A stretch of DNA of 64,000 nt from Bifidobacterium choloepi (GTDB lineage: Bacteria > Actinomycetota > Actinomycetes > Actinomycetales > Bifidobacteriaceae). The position numbers and the translations under genes were made by a program. Under the pieces are notes generated by a model that saw nothing but the letters and a program-made list of their open reading frames with translations, made no database searches and was not told the origin of the DNA. Every line of letters begins with the position of its first letter. Position 1 is the first letter of the stretch. Location of the stretch: contig NZ_VYSG01000003.1 of the NCBI RefSeq assembly GCF_010667615.1, positions 1-64,000 on the forward strand, given 5' to 3'. This document shows, in pieces, positions 16,179-24,367 of the stretch.

Positions 16179-16558
16179 ACAAGAGGATGTTTCCGTATCC
16201 GGAGATGTCAGGGAAACGAGAGAAGAGAGAGAATAGGATGCCTTTTCTGCTGGGCTTGACGAAGCCTTTCCTGTGCTCGTCTCGCTGATCATGGAAACCA
16301 GCCAGCTGACCGGCCTCTGGGGCCTCTATCCGTGCCGCACAGTCTGTCTCCTATTGGCCACCATCCAATGCTACTCGGCACCTCTCTCCATGGTCGTCAT
16401 TCTCGCTACGACAGCATGCTGGGTAGGCACACGAAAACTTCCCCGGGAATTTGTCTAGCGCATACACTCCACGCAACGGAGGGATGTGTACGATACATCT
16501 CGGCGTGAACAGGAATGAAATGAAATACGGCGAAGGGCCGAGGGGAGGGAAGCGCCTC
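16179..16558 (+). other. Intergenic region between exporter and two-component genes
   Basis: 380 bp. A short frame at 16273-16458 encodes a hydrophobic stretch (VCLLLATIQCYSAPLSMVVI) but has no ribosome site. A preceding mini-frame, MPFLLGLTKPFLCSS (16239), could be its displaced N-terminus, so this may be a frameshifted small membrane gene. A promoter for the kinase is expected here, but I see no confident one. Confidence 0.35.
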
Positions 16559-17866
16559 ATGACCACGAGAACCGCAGATGATACCGGGAATCCCGCTACC
16601 GTCCTGTTCGTCCGGCTGGCCGCGTTCTGGCGGTCGTCTCCGGTCGCCCACATGGCCGTGCCGGTGCTGTGTCTGTGCTACGACGTGATGATGCTCACCC
16701 GGATCGTATTCACCCATGGGGGCGGTGATCCGGCCATCACGGGACTGTTGCAATATTCATGGGGGTTGCCTCTGCTCGTCATCCTGTGCGTCTTGTCCGT
16801 CGTGGCGCTGCTGTTCCGCGTCAGAATGCCGGTTACCGTGCTGTGTGTCATATGTTTGATATACCTGTACGCCTGTCTGGTCCATGCAGAGCCATACCTG
16901 ACGTTGCCCCTTTTGTTCGCCGTCTACGCGGCCACATCCCTGGCGGCGACCACGGAACGTGCTGTCACGGGCATACTCGCAGCGGGAATAACGATTGTCT
17001 GTGGATCCTGGATCGTCACATTCCCCCGAATGCGAGTCGACGCACTCCTTCCTCAGGCGTTGCTTGCATCGACTGTCGTCATCTTGGCTCTCTGGTCGCG
17101 CAACATGAGCCAGCGCCGAAAAGCCGAAACCCTGGCAGAGACACAAAGACAACGCAACCTGGAGCTGGAACGGGAACGTGACGAGGAACGCCATCGTGCC
17201 GATATCGCCGCCGAACTGCACGACAGTGTCGGACATAACCTCACCGCCATCATCGCGCTGACCGAGGGACTGGAGGGAATGGCGGAAGAACCGGTAAAAA
17301 GTGCCATAGGAAGCATCAATACCCTGGCCCGACAGAGCCTGAACGATACGCGCGAGGCGGTGCGGGAGCTTTCGTCCCTGATGGCTACACGATCAACAAG
17401 CCCGGAGACGGCGGGTCCGCATCGCTGGAATGACATCGACCCGGTACTTCGGCATGCGCGTGACGTCGGAATCACCGCCATGCTGACCGAAACGGGAAGA
17501 CGCCCGGACGATTCGGTCCAGGCCGATTTGTGTTTCCGGGTATGCCGCGAGGCGGTCACCAACGCCATGCGACATGGAAAGGGCCTGACACGAATTGTGG
17601 TGTCGTGGGATCATCTGGGCAACGGGGAAATCCGGATCGTGGTGCGCGATGATGGCGAGGCGGCTCCGGGCGAGGACAACCATGACGGAGGAACCGGTCT
17701 CGGACTCGCTGAATTGGAGAAGGAGCTCGCGCTCGTTGGCGGATGGCTTCGATACGGTCCGTCATCGGGACAAGGGTGGACGGTCAAGGCCATGATTCCA
17801 CGACAAGGGAATCCGAATGCGACCGAACAGGAGGGAAACAATGATCGACGTGATGATTGTGGATGA
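16559..17866 (+). CDS. Sensor histidine kinase, NarL/LuxR-associated (HisKA_3) type
   Basis: 435 residues from ATG 16559 (GGGAGGGA 8 nt upstream; a frame opening at 16451 has no site). The N-terminal ~180 residues hold five or six membrane segments with almost no external loop, so it probably senses within the membrane. A coiled linker rich in Glu/Arg (about 185-212) leads to the dimerisation box AELHDSVGHNLTAI with phospho-acceptor His221. The HATPase region shows REAVTNAMRHGKG (N box) and DDGEAAPGEDNHDGGTGLGL (G boxes). It overlaps the response regulator gene by 26 nt. Such kinases next to lantibiotic-type exporters usually respond to the peptide. Confidence 0.85.
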   Translation: MTTRTADDTGNPATVLFVRLAAFWRSSPVAHMAVPVLCLCYDVMMLTRIVFTHGGGDPAITGLLQYSWGLPLLVILCVLSVVALLFRVRMPVTVLCVICLIYLYACLVHAEPYLTLPLLFAVYAATSLAATTERAVTGILAAGITIVCGSWIVTFPRMRVDALLPQALLASTVVILALWSRNMSQRRKAETLAETQRQRNLELERERDEERHRADIAAELHDSVGHNLTAIIALTEGLEGMAEEPVKSAIGSINTLARQSLNDTREAVRELSSLMATRSTSPETAGPHRWNDIDPVLRHARDVGITAMLTETGRRPDDSVQADLCFRVCREAVTNAMRHGKGLTRIVVSWDHLGNGEIRIVVRDDGEAAPGEDNHDGGTGLGLAELEKELALVGGWLRYGPSSGQGWTVKAMIPRQGNPNATEQEGNNDRRDDCG

Positions 17867-18524
17867 CCAGCAGCCAATAAGAATGGGATTCTCCCTCATG
17901 ATCGCGAAGGACCACACGCTATGCATGACATCGCAGGCGGAAAATGGCCAGGACGCCCTCGATGTTCTCGCGGCACTGCAATCGCACGGGCAGCGGCTTC
18001 CCGATGTCATTCTCATGGATGTCCGCATGCCCGTCATGGACGGACTCGACGCCACGTCGAAGATCAAGCGACTATATCCCCAAATACACGTTCTTGTCCT
18101 CACCACCTACGATGAGGACAGCTATGCGTTTGGAGGATTGAGCGCGGGGGCTTCCGGTTTCCTGCTCAAGGATGTCAGGACCGGGGATCTTTGCCGGGCC
18201 ATTCACTCGGTATACGCCGGAGATGCCATACTCACGCCTCGGATCACGAAGGAAGTGATTCGCCGCGGGGTTCCCAATGTCAGTGTCAATGCCGAGGCGT
18301 TGGCCATCAGAAGCAAATTCGATTCCCTGGGACCCCGGGAATTCGAGGTCTCGGCACTGGTCAGCGAGGGGCTGACCAACGCCGAGATCGCAGAGCGTCT
18401 TGGCATGCAGTTGGAGGCGGTCAAGAAAGCAGTCAGTCGTTCCCTCGCAAAACTCGGCGTCAGGGAACGAGTCAATATCGCGGTGCTCTGGTACAAGGCC
18501 GGGATGTCGAATCTGCAGAAGTGA
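17841..18524 (+). CDS. Response regulator, NarL/LuxR family
   Basis: 227 residues. The receiver domain has acidic residues Asp8/Asp9, phospho-acceptor Asp60 in VILMDVRMPVMDG and the switch/Lys region (LTTYDEDS, LLKDV). The C-terminal LuxR-type HTH is LTNAEIAERLGMQLEAVKKA. Between the domains is a somewhat long linker (NVSVNAEALAIRSKF). AGGAGGGA precedes ATG 17841. It should pair with the kinase upstream and control the exporter and possibly the basic peptide gene. No repeated binding site could be assigned by eye. Confidence 0.88.
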   Translation: MIDVMIVDDQQPIRMGFSLMIAKDHTLCMTSQAENGQDALDVLAALQSHGQRLPDVILMDVRMPVMDGLDATSKIKRLYPQIHVLVLTTYDEDSYAFGGLSAGASGFLLKDVRTGDLCRAIHSVYAGDAILTPRITKEVIRRGVPNVSVNAEALAIRSKFDSLGPREFEVSALVSEGLTNAEIAERLGMQLEAVKKAVSRSLAKLGVRERVNIAVLWYKAGMSNLQK

Positions 18525-18587
18525 CAGGCAGTCGCAAGATAAAAACTCCCGCAATTGCGGGATGGAAAGCGGCATGCTGTTTTCGGC

Positions 18588-18672
18588 TAACCAGCGTGTC
18601 CAGGGTTCGAATCCCTGAAAGGAGCTTCAGGAAGGAGACCACGACAATCGTCGAGGCCTCCTTTGTCTTTCC
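18588..18672 (+). repeat. Third tRNA-Lys 3' end plus terminator copy (att-like repeat R3)
   Basis: CCAGCGTGTCCAGGGTTCGA and ATCCCTGA, followed by a diverged terminator copy (GGAGACCACGACAATCGTCG), reproduce the tRNA from the anticodon stem on, 64 nt after the response regulator stop. It ends island segment 2 (10942-18587). Confidence 0.85.
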
Positions 18673-18832
18673 GACTTGCCGACTTGAACGGCTTGTTGGC
18701 GGCCGCGATTTTTCGGTCATGTGGAAGTAATGATTCATGCCGGCAATGGAATGCCCGATTCTCTCGCCCGTTCGCATCGGGACCCGTATGCTGAGTCGTA
18801 CCATGACTCCGACGGCCACGGGGAGGTGAGGG

Positions 18833-19321
18833 ATGACGCAGAAGCATGAACGGATCGGGCGCATCGTTCGTCTTGTGTGTTCCTGTCTCTTCCTTTTCGT
18901 GCTGTTTTTCCTGATGGAGGCGTCCTGTTTCTGGATTCCACCTTGGGATTGGGATGTCCTCTCCGTGGTGGTCGAACGGTATGCCGTGGGCATACCCGCG
19001 TTGCATTCGGCTCCGGTCATAGCCTTCTTCATGGGCCTCTGGTATGCCTGGAACGCGCACTGGCGCATGGCCTTTTTCCCGCGGCTCGCGGCGGTGGCAG
19101 GTGGATGTGCGCTGAATCTGGTGTTGTATGCAAGAGACGTGATCGAGCTCTACGGATGGTTCGACAGCATTACCATGCTCGCGGTTGCCCCGCCTTTTGC
19201 GTTTCTGGTCGGAGGCGTGCTCATGCGAATCGGCTCGTATGTGTCCACACGGCTTAGGGCGCGAACTCGGCGAGGACCGGAGTCTGGCACACGGGATTCA
19301 CATGCTTCGGGCGCCCGTTAG
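18833..19321 (+). CDS. Four-TM membrane protein, copy B (paralogue of 11126-11608)
   Basis: 162 residues, about four hydrophobic segments and the same Arg-rich tail (TRLRARTRRGPES) as copy A. Both copies are intact with conservative differences (for example SLIKFHGWFHSI against DVIELYGWFDSI), which argues that both are under selection and not one decaying. GGGAGGTGAGGG precedes ATG 18833. Role unknown; likely part of the peptide-immunity set. Confidence 0.6.
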   Translation: MTQKHERIGRIVRLVCSCLFLFVLFFLMEASCFWIPPWDWDVLSVVVERYAVGIPALHSAPVIAFFMGLWYAWNAHWRMAFFPRLAAVAGGCALNLVLYARDVIELYGWFDSITMLAVAPPFAFLVGGVLMRIGSYVSTRLRARTRRGPESGTRDSHASGAR

Positions 19322-19330
19322 GAAACGGCC

Positions 19331-19400
19331 GTCAAATATTCAGATATTCGGCAAAGCAAGCCTTGAAAATCGCTGTCCGTGTACTCGGGGAAGCGGGATT
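19331..19400 (+). pseudogene. Decayed remnant of the basic peptide gene, second copy
   Basis: GTCAAATATTCAGATATTCG followed by GCAAAGCAAGCCTTGAAAAT corresponds to 11616-11665 with a small insertion and in-frame stops. It continues into the shared CGCTGTCCGTGTACTCGGGG stretch. No open frame remains. Confidence 0.45.
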
Positions 19401-19640
19401 TCCGTGCGTGTGGACAGGTGTCGCGACTCCGGGTCATGACGCGGACCGCCGACGATGCCAGGCGAGTACGCATGCCAGACGTGCGTGGCCAAGGTGTCCG
19501 TGGCCATGACGGGAGCCATTCCATACAATGAAATCGGCATCCGAGATGCAAATGCAGTGGAGTGCCTGTCGTGCTTTCGATGGCGAGAGCCCGCATTCTC
19601 CGCGAGGATGCTTCCGGTGCGTCTATCGTGAGGAGAAATC

Positions 19641-20093
19641 ATGGGAAACGCAACACAACGAGTGTCTGGCATACTGCAATATCTGATTCTGCTTGTCGCC
19701 GCAGTCGCGGTGGGCGTGGGATGCGCCCTCGTCGACGCGAAGTCCAGTCCGGTGCTGTGGTATGCGCTGTGGGTCGCGTGTGTCGTCTGCATTCTGATAG
19801 ATGTGGTCCTGGAATGGACCACGAAGCCGCGTTGGTCGTCCATCGTGTCCATCCTGGTTCTCTACGTGCCTTCATGGGTGAGTATTTGGTTGTGTTCGTG
19901 GGGGTATCTCCCGGACGAGGCGTTGGCCTGGATTGTGCTCGCGGGCATCGCGGCCACTGGCGCGATTCAGGCGATTGCCTACTTCGCCCTGAAAAGCCAC
20001 AAGCGGCTTCACGAGAGGCCCATGCGGAACGGCACTGCGCATGGTTTGCCGGAAGATGTCCAGCGTGACGGCCGGACTGTCTCATGGAAGTGA
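19641..20093 (+). CDS. Four-TM membrane protein, intact member of the island family
   Basis: 150 residues with four hydrophobic segments (about 11-30, 38-57, 66-86, 93-115) and a polar basic tail of 35 residues. It is the intact counterpart of the pseudogene at 13149-13390 and resembles the 122-residue protein at 10519 in its middle part. GTGAGGAGAAATC gives a good ribosome site. No named family is recognised; the context suggests peptide immunity. It is the last island gene before the leftward sugar operon. Confidence 0.6.
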   Translation: MGNATQRVSGILQYLILLVAAVAVGVGCALVDAKSSPVLWYALWVACVVCILIDVVLEWTTKPRWSSIVSILVLYVPSWVSIWLCSWGYLPDEALAWIVLAGIAATGAIQAIAYFALKSHKRLHERPMRNGTAHGLPEDVQRDGRTVSWK

Positions 20094-20110
20094 GTGATGC
20101 TCTCATTTCC
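20086..20110. terminator. Hairpin closing the island side
   Basis: GGAAGTGAG (20086-20094) and CTCATTTCC (20102-20110) pair across a 7-nt loop, overlapping the stop of the 19641 gene. It may separate it from the convergent YesL-like gene. Confidence 0.35.
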
Positions 20111-20190
20111 AGGAGATGAATAGCGGGACAACAGAAATCTTCGTGCGCTTTGCCTGTTTTGCCTGTGCGGGCAGATCCATGCTGATGCGG

Positions 20191-20853
20191 TCAGGAGTCG
20201 CCGTCGGGGGCCGGGTTGCTTCCGTGCGGGTTCAGGCCGGGCAGACGGGCCCAGCAGTAGGCAATCGCGATGACGGCGAAGATCGGCAGTGCCAGGCCGA
20301 AGGCGGCGCCCAGGCCTGGCCACTTCCAGTACAGCCATGCGACCGTGACCGCCGTCGCCAGGATCATCAGCGAGCACAGCGGCCGGCCGACCGCCAGCAT
20401 TGCGGCCCGGCGCAGCACCCATGCGGTGGCCTCTGCGAAATGGACATGGCAGATCCAGACCAGTCCCTGGAACACCAGGTAGAAGACATTGACCATCAAC
20501 AGCACGCCGGAGACGGCCACGCCAGCCACGCCGAAATCGTTGCGCTGGACAATCCAGTACTCCCACAGCAGCAAGGCCCACAGCGCCGTCAGCGGCCATC
20601 CGAGCAGGTTGGCGGACACTAGTTCGGATCGCCATGCCTTCCGGAACGTCGTCCACGACTGCCGCACCGTCCAGCCGCGATCGTCCGGCGAGCGCAGCCA
20701 CCGCCGGAACGTGCCGTAGGCGGCCGCCACCGAGGGGAACAGGCCCGCGACGACGAGTCCGGCCAGCGTATAGGCGATCATGGCGACATGCACGACGGCG
20801 ATCATCATGATCGTGCGCGCCAGCGCCTCGTATCCCCGTGCGAATCGTCCCAT
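20191..20853 (-). CDS. YesL-like (DUF624) membrane protein
   Basis: 220 residues with about five or six membrane segments: 18-38 (VHVAMIAYTLAGLVVAGLFP), 85-105, 112-135, 155-172 and 178-200. The segment AGLFPSVAAAYGTFRRWLR, with an aromatic-basic patch after the first helix, is characteristic of YesL/DUF624 proteins. These are usually encoded with Lpl/Yte-type sugar ABC transporters, exactly as here. Their molecular job is not settled. GGAGAAG precedes ATG 20853. Last gene of the leftward operon, 43 nt after the GH31 gene. Confidence 0.75.
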   Translation of the reverse strand: MGRFARGYEALARTIMMIAVVHVAMIAYTLAGLVVAGLFPSVAAAYGTFRRWLRSPDDRGWTVRQSWTTFRKAWRSELVSANLLGWPLTALWALLLWEYWIVQRNDFGVAGVAVSGVLLMVNVFYLVFQGLVWICHVHFAEATAWVLRRAAMLAVGRPLCSLMILATAVTVAWLYWKWPGLGAAFGLALPIFAVIAIAYCWARLPGLNPHGSNPAPDGDS

Positions 20854-20896
20854 TGTTGTCTTCTCCGTTTGTCTGCTCCGTGCCGATGCGCAGCCG

Positions 20897-23425
20897 CTAC
20901 GAGCGCGCGGCGATCTCCTCGAGGGCGGACAGCACCGATTCCGCGATGCGCTCGCGTCCGTACCTCAGGCTGCGCAGGCCGCCGAGCGCCCTGACCGGTC
21001 CGTCGCGCTCGATCATGGCCCATGCCTCGTCCTTCAGGGCGTACGGCATCCATGCGTCGGCGAGGACGGCCGAGCAATCGGCCGCCTTCGGATCGTCGGC
21101 GCGGCGCAGTCCCTCGGGAAAAGTCACGACAACGTCCCGGTTGGTCGGCACGTCGTCGACGGTGACGGTCAGGCTCAGCGTCCGCTCGTCGTAATCGAGG
21201 CTGAACTGCGCGTCGCCGACCGTCGCCGGCATGTTCCGCACGCCGCGAAAGACGATTGTCCAGCTGCGCGACGCCGGCAGGATGCCGCGGGCCTGCCGCC
21301 GCGGCACGCCGGCGACGGTGAACCGCCGGCCATCCTCGTAGGACAGTCGGGTGACGCACGAGCGCATGTCGCGCGGATCGTTCCTGAATACGCCGTCGTC
21401 TTCGTACAGGTCGAACTTGCCGTCGGCTCCCGGAAAGACAACCAGCTCGAGCCGCTCGGGATTGTCGGCGGAGCCGTCGGCGGGACCCAGTGGCACGATT
21501 CCACCGGCCCTCGCGAACGCCGGCGTCCTGCCGATGGCGCGCCATGTCGACAGTCGCAGGCCGCCGGACCCGGCGACGTAGGGGCGGCCGTCGAAGAAGT
21601 CGAACCAGAGGCCCGACGGAAGCCAGATGTCGCTGCGGGCGCGACGGGCGACCGTGTCCATCGGGCGCACGACCGGGGCGACGACGAGCTCGCTGCCGAA
21701 CGCGAACATCGACGGTACCTGATAGGCCTCGGGCCGGTCGGGGTCGAGCCAGTACATCGGCGTGATGAGCGGCGTGCCGTCGACGGCGGCGCGGCGGTTC
21801 ATCGCGTAGAGGTACGGCACGAGCCGGTGCCGCAGCCGCAGCGCCTCCGTCATCGCCGAACGGTATGGTTCGGCGAATTTCCACGGCTCCTTGCCGTTGA
21901 ATCGCGAGGCACCCGAATGCAGCCGGTTGACGGGGCTGAACGTGCCGAGCTGGAACCAGCGGGTCTCGAGTTCCTCGTCGCGCACGCCGAGCATGTGACC
22001 TCCGATATCGTGGCTCCACCAGCCGTAGCCGGCATTGGCCGCCGTCGCCGTGAAGAACGGCTGGAACGCCAGCGAGCGCCAGCTCGTCACCGTGTCGCCG
22101 GAAAACCCGATCGGGTAGCGCTGCGAGCCGGGACCGGCGTAGCGGGAGAATGTCAGCGGCCACCGGCCGTCGCGTCCGGAGTCCAGGTAGTGCAGGTGAT
22201 TGAGCATCCACAGCGGATCCATGCCCGGCCGCCGGCTGAACGATTCCTGCTGCCAGTCCACCCACCAGAAGTCGACGCCTTCGCGCTCGAGATCGTGGTG
22301 CATGTCGAAATAGGCGTCCTCGAACGCCGGGTCGGTGATGTCGAAGTCGATCGGTTCGCGGGTGTGTGGATCGCGTCCCATGCGGAACGACGCCTTGACA
22401 TAGGGCCGCTCGAACGCCCGGATGCCGTCGCGAGGATGGACGTTGAGGGCCGTGTGCAGGCCGCGCAGGTGCAGCCGGCGCAGGAACCGTTCCGGATCGG
22501 GAAACAGCGAAGTGTTCCACGTGTAACCGGTCCATCCGGAACCGTATTGCGGTTCCGGATCGGTCACGTGCCAGTCCATGTCGACGACGGCCGTCGTGAA
22601 CGGAATGCCCTCGTCGGCGAATCGGTCCATCAGGGCCAGGTATTCACGCTCGTCGTAGGCGTGGAAGCGGCTCCACCAGTTGCCGAACGCGAACCGCGGC
22701 AGCATCGGGACGCCGCCGGCCAGGTGCAGGAAATCACGGACGGCCTGCGGATAGCGGTGACCGTACGCGAAGACGTACAGGTCGGCCGAATCCGGACGCC
22801 GCATGCCGAGCTGCAGGTGCGAGACGCCGTCCTCGAGCAGCCATGTCGACGAATCGTCGAGGATGGCCCATCCGGCGCGGCCGACGACGCCGTCGTCCAG
22901 CCTGACCGGCCCGTCGGCGTTGTCCAGCGTGCGGGCGGTGCCGTGCAGGTTCGAACGGGAGGGCTCGCCGTAGTGCCAGGTCCCCTCGAAGCCGTCCATG
23001 CCGATGACGGTCAGCTGCAGGCCGCCGGGACTGAAGCGCTCGCCGTCGTACTGCAGGCGAAGGTGTTCCGTCGTCAGCACGATGCCGTTGCCGCGCCTGG
23101 TCACGTCGAACCTGACCGGACCGAAGTCGCGGTCGATGGCCAGCTGGCTGCACCGGTCCTCGAACGTGCCGTCCGCCGACCACTCGAGCCGCACCAGCGA
23201 GTCGGTGAGGACCCCGATCCGCCAGTGCTCGCCGGTGACGGTGCACTGCGGGTTCATGGCCGGATTGGCGCCGTGCGGCAGGTGCAGCCGCGGATTGGAT
23301 GGCTGGTCGTCGTAGTCGTTGTCCGGCGCGGGACGGCCAGCCGGACGCGCGGTCGCGTCCGCCGGCTGTGCTGCCGGATTGTCCGGGGACGGGTCGTTGC
23401 CGGGAAGGCTATCCCTTGAGCGCAC
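20897..23425 (-). CDS. Glycoside hydrolase family 31 (alpha-glycosidase)
   Basis: 842 residues, no signal peptide. Cytoplasmic retaining alpha-glycosidase with a beta-sandwich N-domain, a (beta/alpha)8 catalytic domain (about 240-600) and C-terminal beta domains. The nucleophile is probably Asp390 in FWWVDWQQE and the acid/base Asp444 in IGFSGDTVTSW. GWWSHDIGGHM is the family's conserved subsite strand. The sugar released (glucose, xylose, galactose or GalNAc) cannot be told from these motifs. The start is GTG 23425, overlapping the permease stop by 17 nt with AAGGGGGTG upstream, which gives translational coupling. The first ~55 residues are Pro/Asp-rich and poorly structured, so an internal start at residue 57 (MNPQCTV) is possible. 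It digests the glycoside imported by the operon's transporter. Confidence 0.85.
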   Translation of the reverse strand: MRSRDSLPGNDPSPDNPAAQPADATARPAGRPAPDNDYDDQPSNPRLHLPHGANPAMNPQCTVTGEHWRIGVLTDSLVRLEWSADGTFEDRCSQLAIDRDFGPVRFDVTRRGNGIVLTTEHLRLQYDGERFSPGGLQLTVIGMDGFEGTWHYGEPSRSNLHGTARTLDNADGPVRLDDGVVGRAGWAILDDSSTWLLEDGVSHLQLGMRRPDSADLYVFAYGHRYPQAVRDFLHLAGGVPMLPRFAFGNWWSRFHAYDEREYLALMDRFADEGIPFTTAVVDMDWHVTDPEPQYGSGWTGYTWNTSLFPDPERFLRRLHLRGLHTALNVHPRDGIRAFERPYVKASFRMGRDPHTREPIDFDITDPAFEDAYFDMHHDLEREGVDFWWVDWQQESFSRRPGMDPLWMLNHLHYLDSGRDGRWPLTFSRYAGPGSQRYPIGFSGDTVTSWRSLAFQPFFTATAANAGYGWWSHDIGGHMLGVRDEELETRWFQLGTFSPVNRLHSGASRFNGKEPWKFAEPYRSAMTEALRLRHRLVPYLYAMNRRAAVDGTPLITPMYWLDPDRPEAYQVPSMFAFGSELVVAPVVRPMDTVARRARSDIWLPSGLWFDFFDGRPYVAGSGGLRLSTWRAIGRTPAFARAGGIVPLGPADGSADNPERLELVVFPGADGKFDLYEDDGVFRNDPRDMRSCVTRLSYEDGRRFTVAGVPRRQARGILPASRSWTIVFRGVRNMPATVGDAQFSLDYDERTLSLTVTVDDVPTNRDVVVTFPEGLRRADDPKAADCSAVLADAWMPYALKDEAWAMIERDGPVRALGGLRSLRYGRERIAESVLSALEEIAARS

Positions 23426-24356
23426 CGATCATCACCCCCTTGTTGAAATACTTCTGCAGGAACGGATAGATCACGAGCAGCGGCAGCGTCGAGACGACGA
23501 TGATGCCGAACTTGATCTGGTCGGCGAAGTTCTGGGACTGGGCGGCCGTCATGCCGGCGGATCCCTGTTCCGTCTGGTTGGCCAGCAGGATCATCTGCAG
23601 GATGTTCTGCAGCGGCTGCTGGTCCTGGTTGCGGATGTAGATCAGGCCGGTGAAGTAGTCGTTCCAGTGACCGACGAAGCAGTAGAGGCCGATGACGGCG
23701 ATGATGGCGCTCGACAGCGGCAGCACTATCCGGAAGAAGAAGCCGAAATAGCTGACGCCGTCCACGCGGGCCGAATCGCGCAGTTCCTCGGGGATCGACT
23801 GCTCGAAGAACGAGCGGGCGATGATCATGTTGTAGACGCCGAACGCGCCCGGCAGGATGAACACCCACATGTTGTTGAGCAGGCCGAGCTGCTTCATCAG
23901 CAGGTAGCTCGGAATCAGGCCGCCGCTGAAGAACATCGTGAACGTGAAGAGGAACATGATGATCCTGCGGGGCTTGAATTCGGGCCGGGACATCGCGAAG
24001 GCCGCGGGAATCGTCACGACGAGGTTGACAAGCGTGCCGATCACCGTGTAGACGATCGTGTTGCGGTAGCCGGTCCAGATGCGGCCGTCGGTCAGGATCT
24101 TCGCGTACCCCGCGAGCGTGAAGCCCTTCGGGACCAGGTTGACCTGGCCGGTGGCGACGGCCGCCGGATCCGAGAACGACGCGATGACGATGAACCACAG
24201 CGGATAGACGATCGCCACGACGATCAGCAGGAGGATCAGCGCGATGACGAAATCGACGACGCGGTCCCTGGTGGTCTTCTGCTGGCCCCGGGCGCGGCGG
24301 AAACGGTGCGGACGGGGCCCGGCGTGGGAACGGGAGTGTTGTGCGGCGAATGCCAT
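23409..24356 (-). CDS. Sugar ABC transporter permease, LplC/YtcP type
   Basis: 315 residues. A basic N-terminus is followed by six membrane segments. The cytoplasmic EAA loop region reads ELRDSARVDGVSYFGFFFRIVLPLS, where the DGA/G motif contacts the ATPase. The ending FLQKYFNKGVMIGALKG is the family's characteristic C-terminus (F.KYF.KG...G..KG). ATG 24356 lies 11 nt after the preceding permease. It pairs with the LplB-type permease; the ATPase is not encoded here and is probably a shared MsiK/MsmK-like protein elsewhere. Confidence 0.9.
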   Translation of the reverse strand: MAFAAQHSRSHAGPRPHRFRRARGQQKTTRDRVVDFVIALILLLIVVAIVYPLWFIVIASFSDPAAVATGQVNLVPKGFTLAGYAKILTDGRIWTGYRNTIVYTVIGTLVNLVVTIPAAFAMSRPEFKPRRIIMFLFTFTMFFSGGLIPSYLLMKQLGLLNNMWVFILPGAFGVYNMIIARSFFEQSIPEELRDSARVDGVSYFGFFFRIVLPLSSAIIAVIGLYCFVGHWNDYFTGLIYIRNQDQQPLQNILQMILLANQTEQGSAGMTAAQSQNFADQIKFGIIVVSTLPLLVIYPFLQKYFNKGVMIGALKG

Positions 24357-24367
24357 TGCGGCTCCTT

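Larger units (their letters stand above)
18588..19537 (+). repeat. Segmental duplication, copy B (partner at 10871-11815)
   Basis: Same order as copy A: tRNA remnant, leader with CTTGTTGGCGGCCGCGAT and GGTCATGTGGAAGTAATGAT, membrane protein gene, peptide-gene remnant, and the ATGCCAGGCGAGTACGCATG stretch. The similarity fades near 19537. Confidence 0.85.

Noticed and set aside
20780..23419. Very long plus-strand open frame opposite the GH31 gene (and similar antisense giants at 33560-36565 minus, 41648-45157 minus, 52350-55616 plus)
   Set aside because: Each lies exactly opposite a recognised gene, shows Arg/Val/Asp-biased composition from mirrored GC-rich codons and has no ribosome site or domain.
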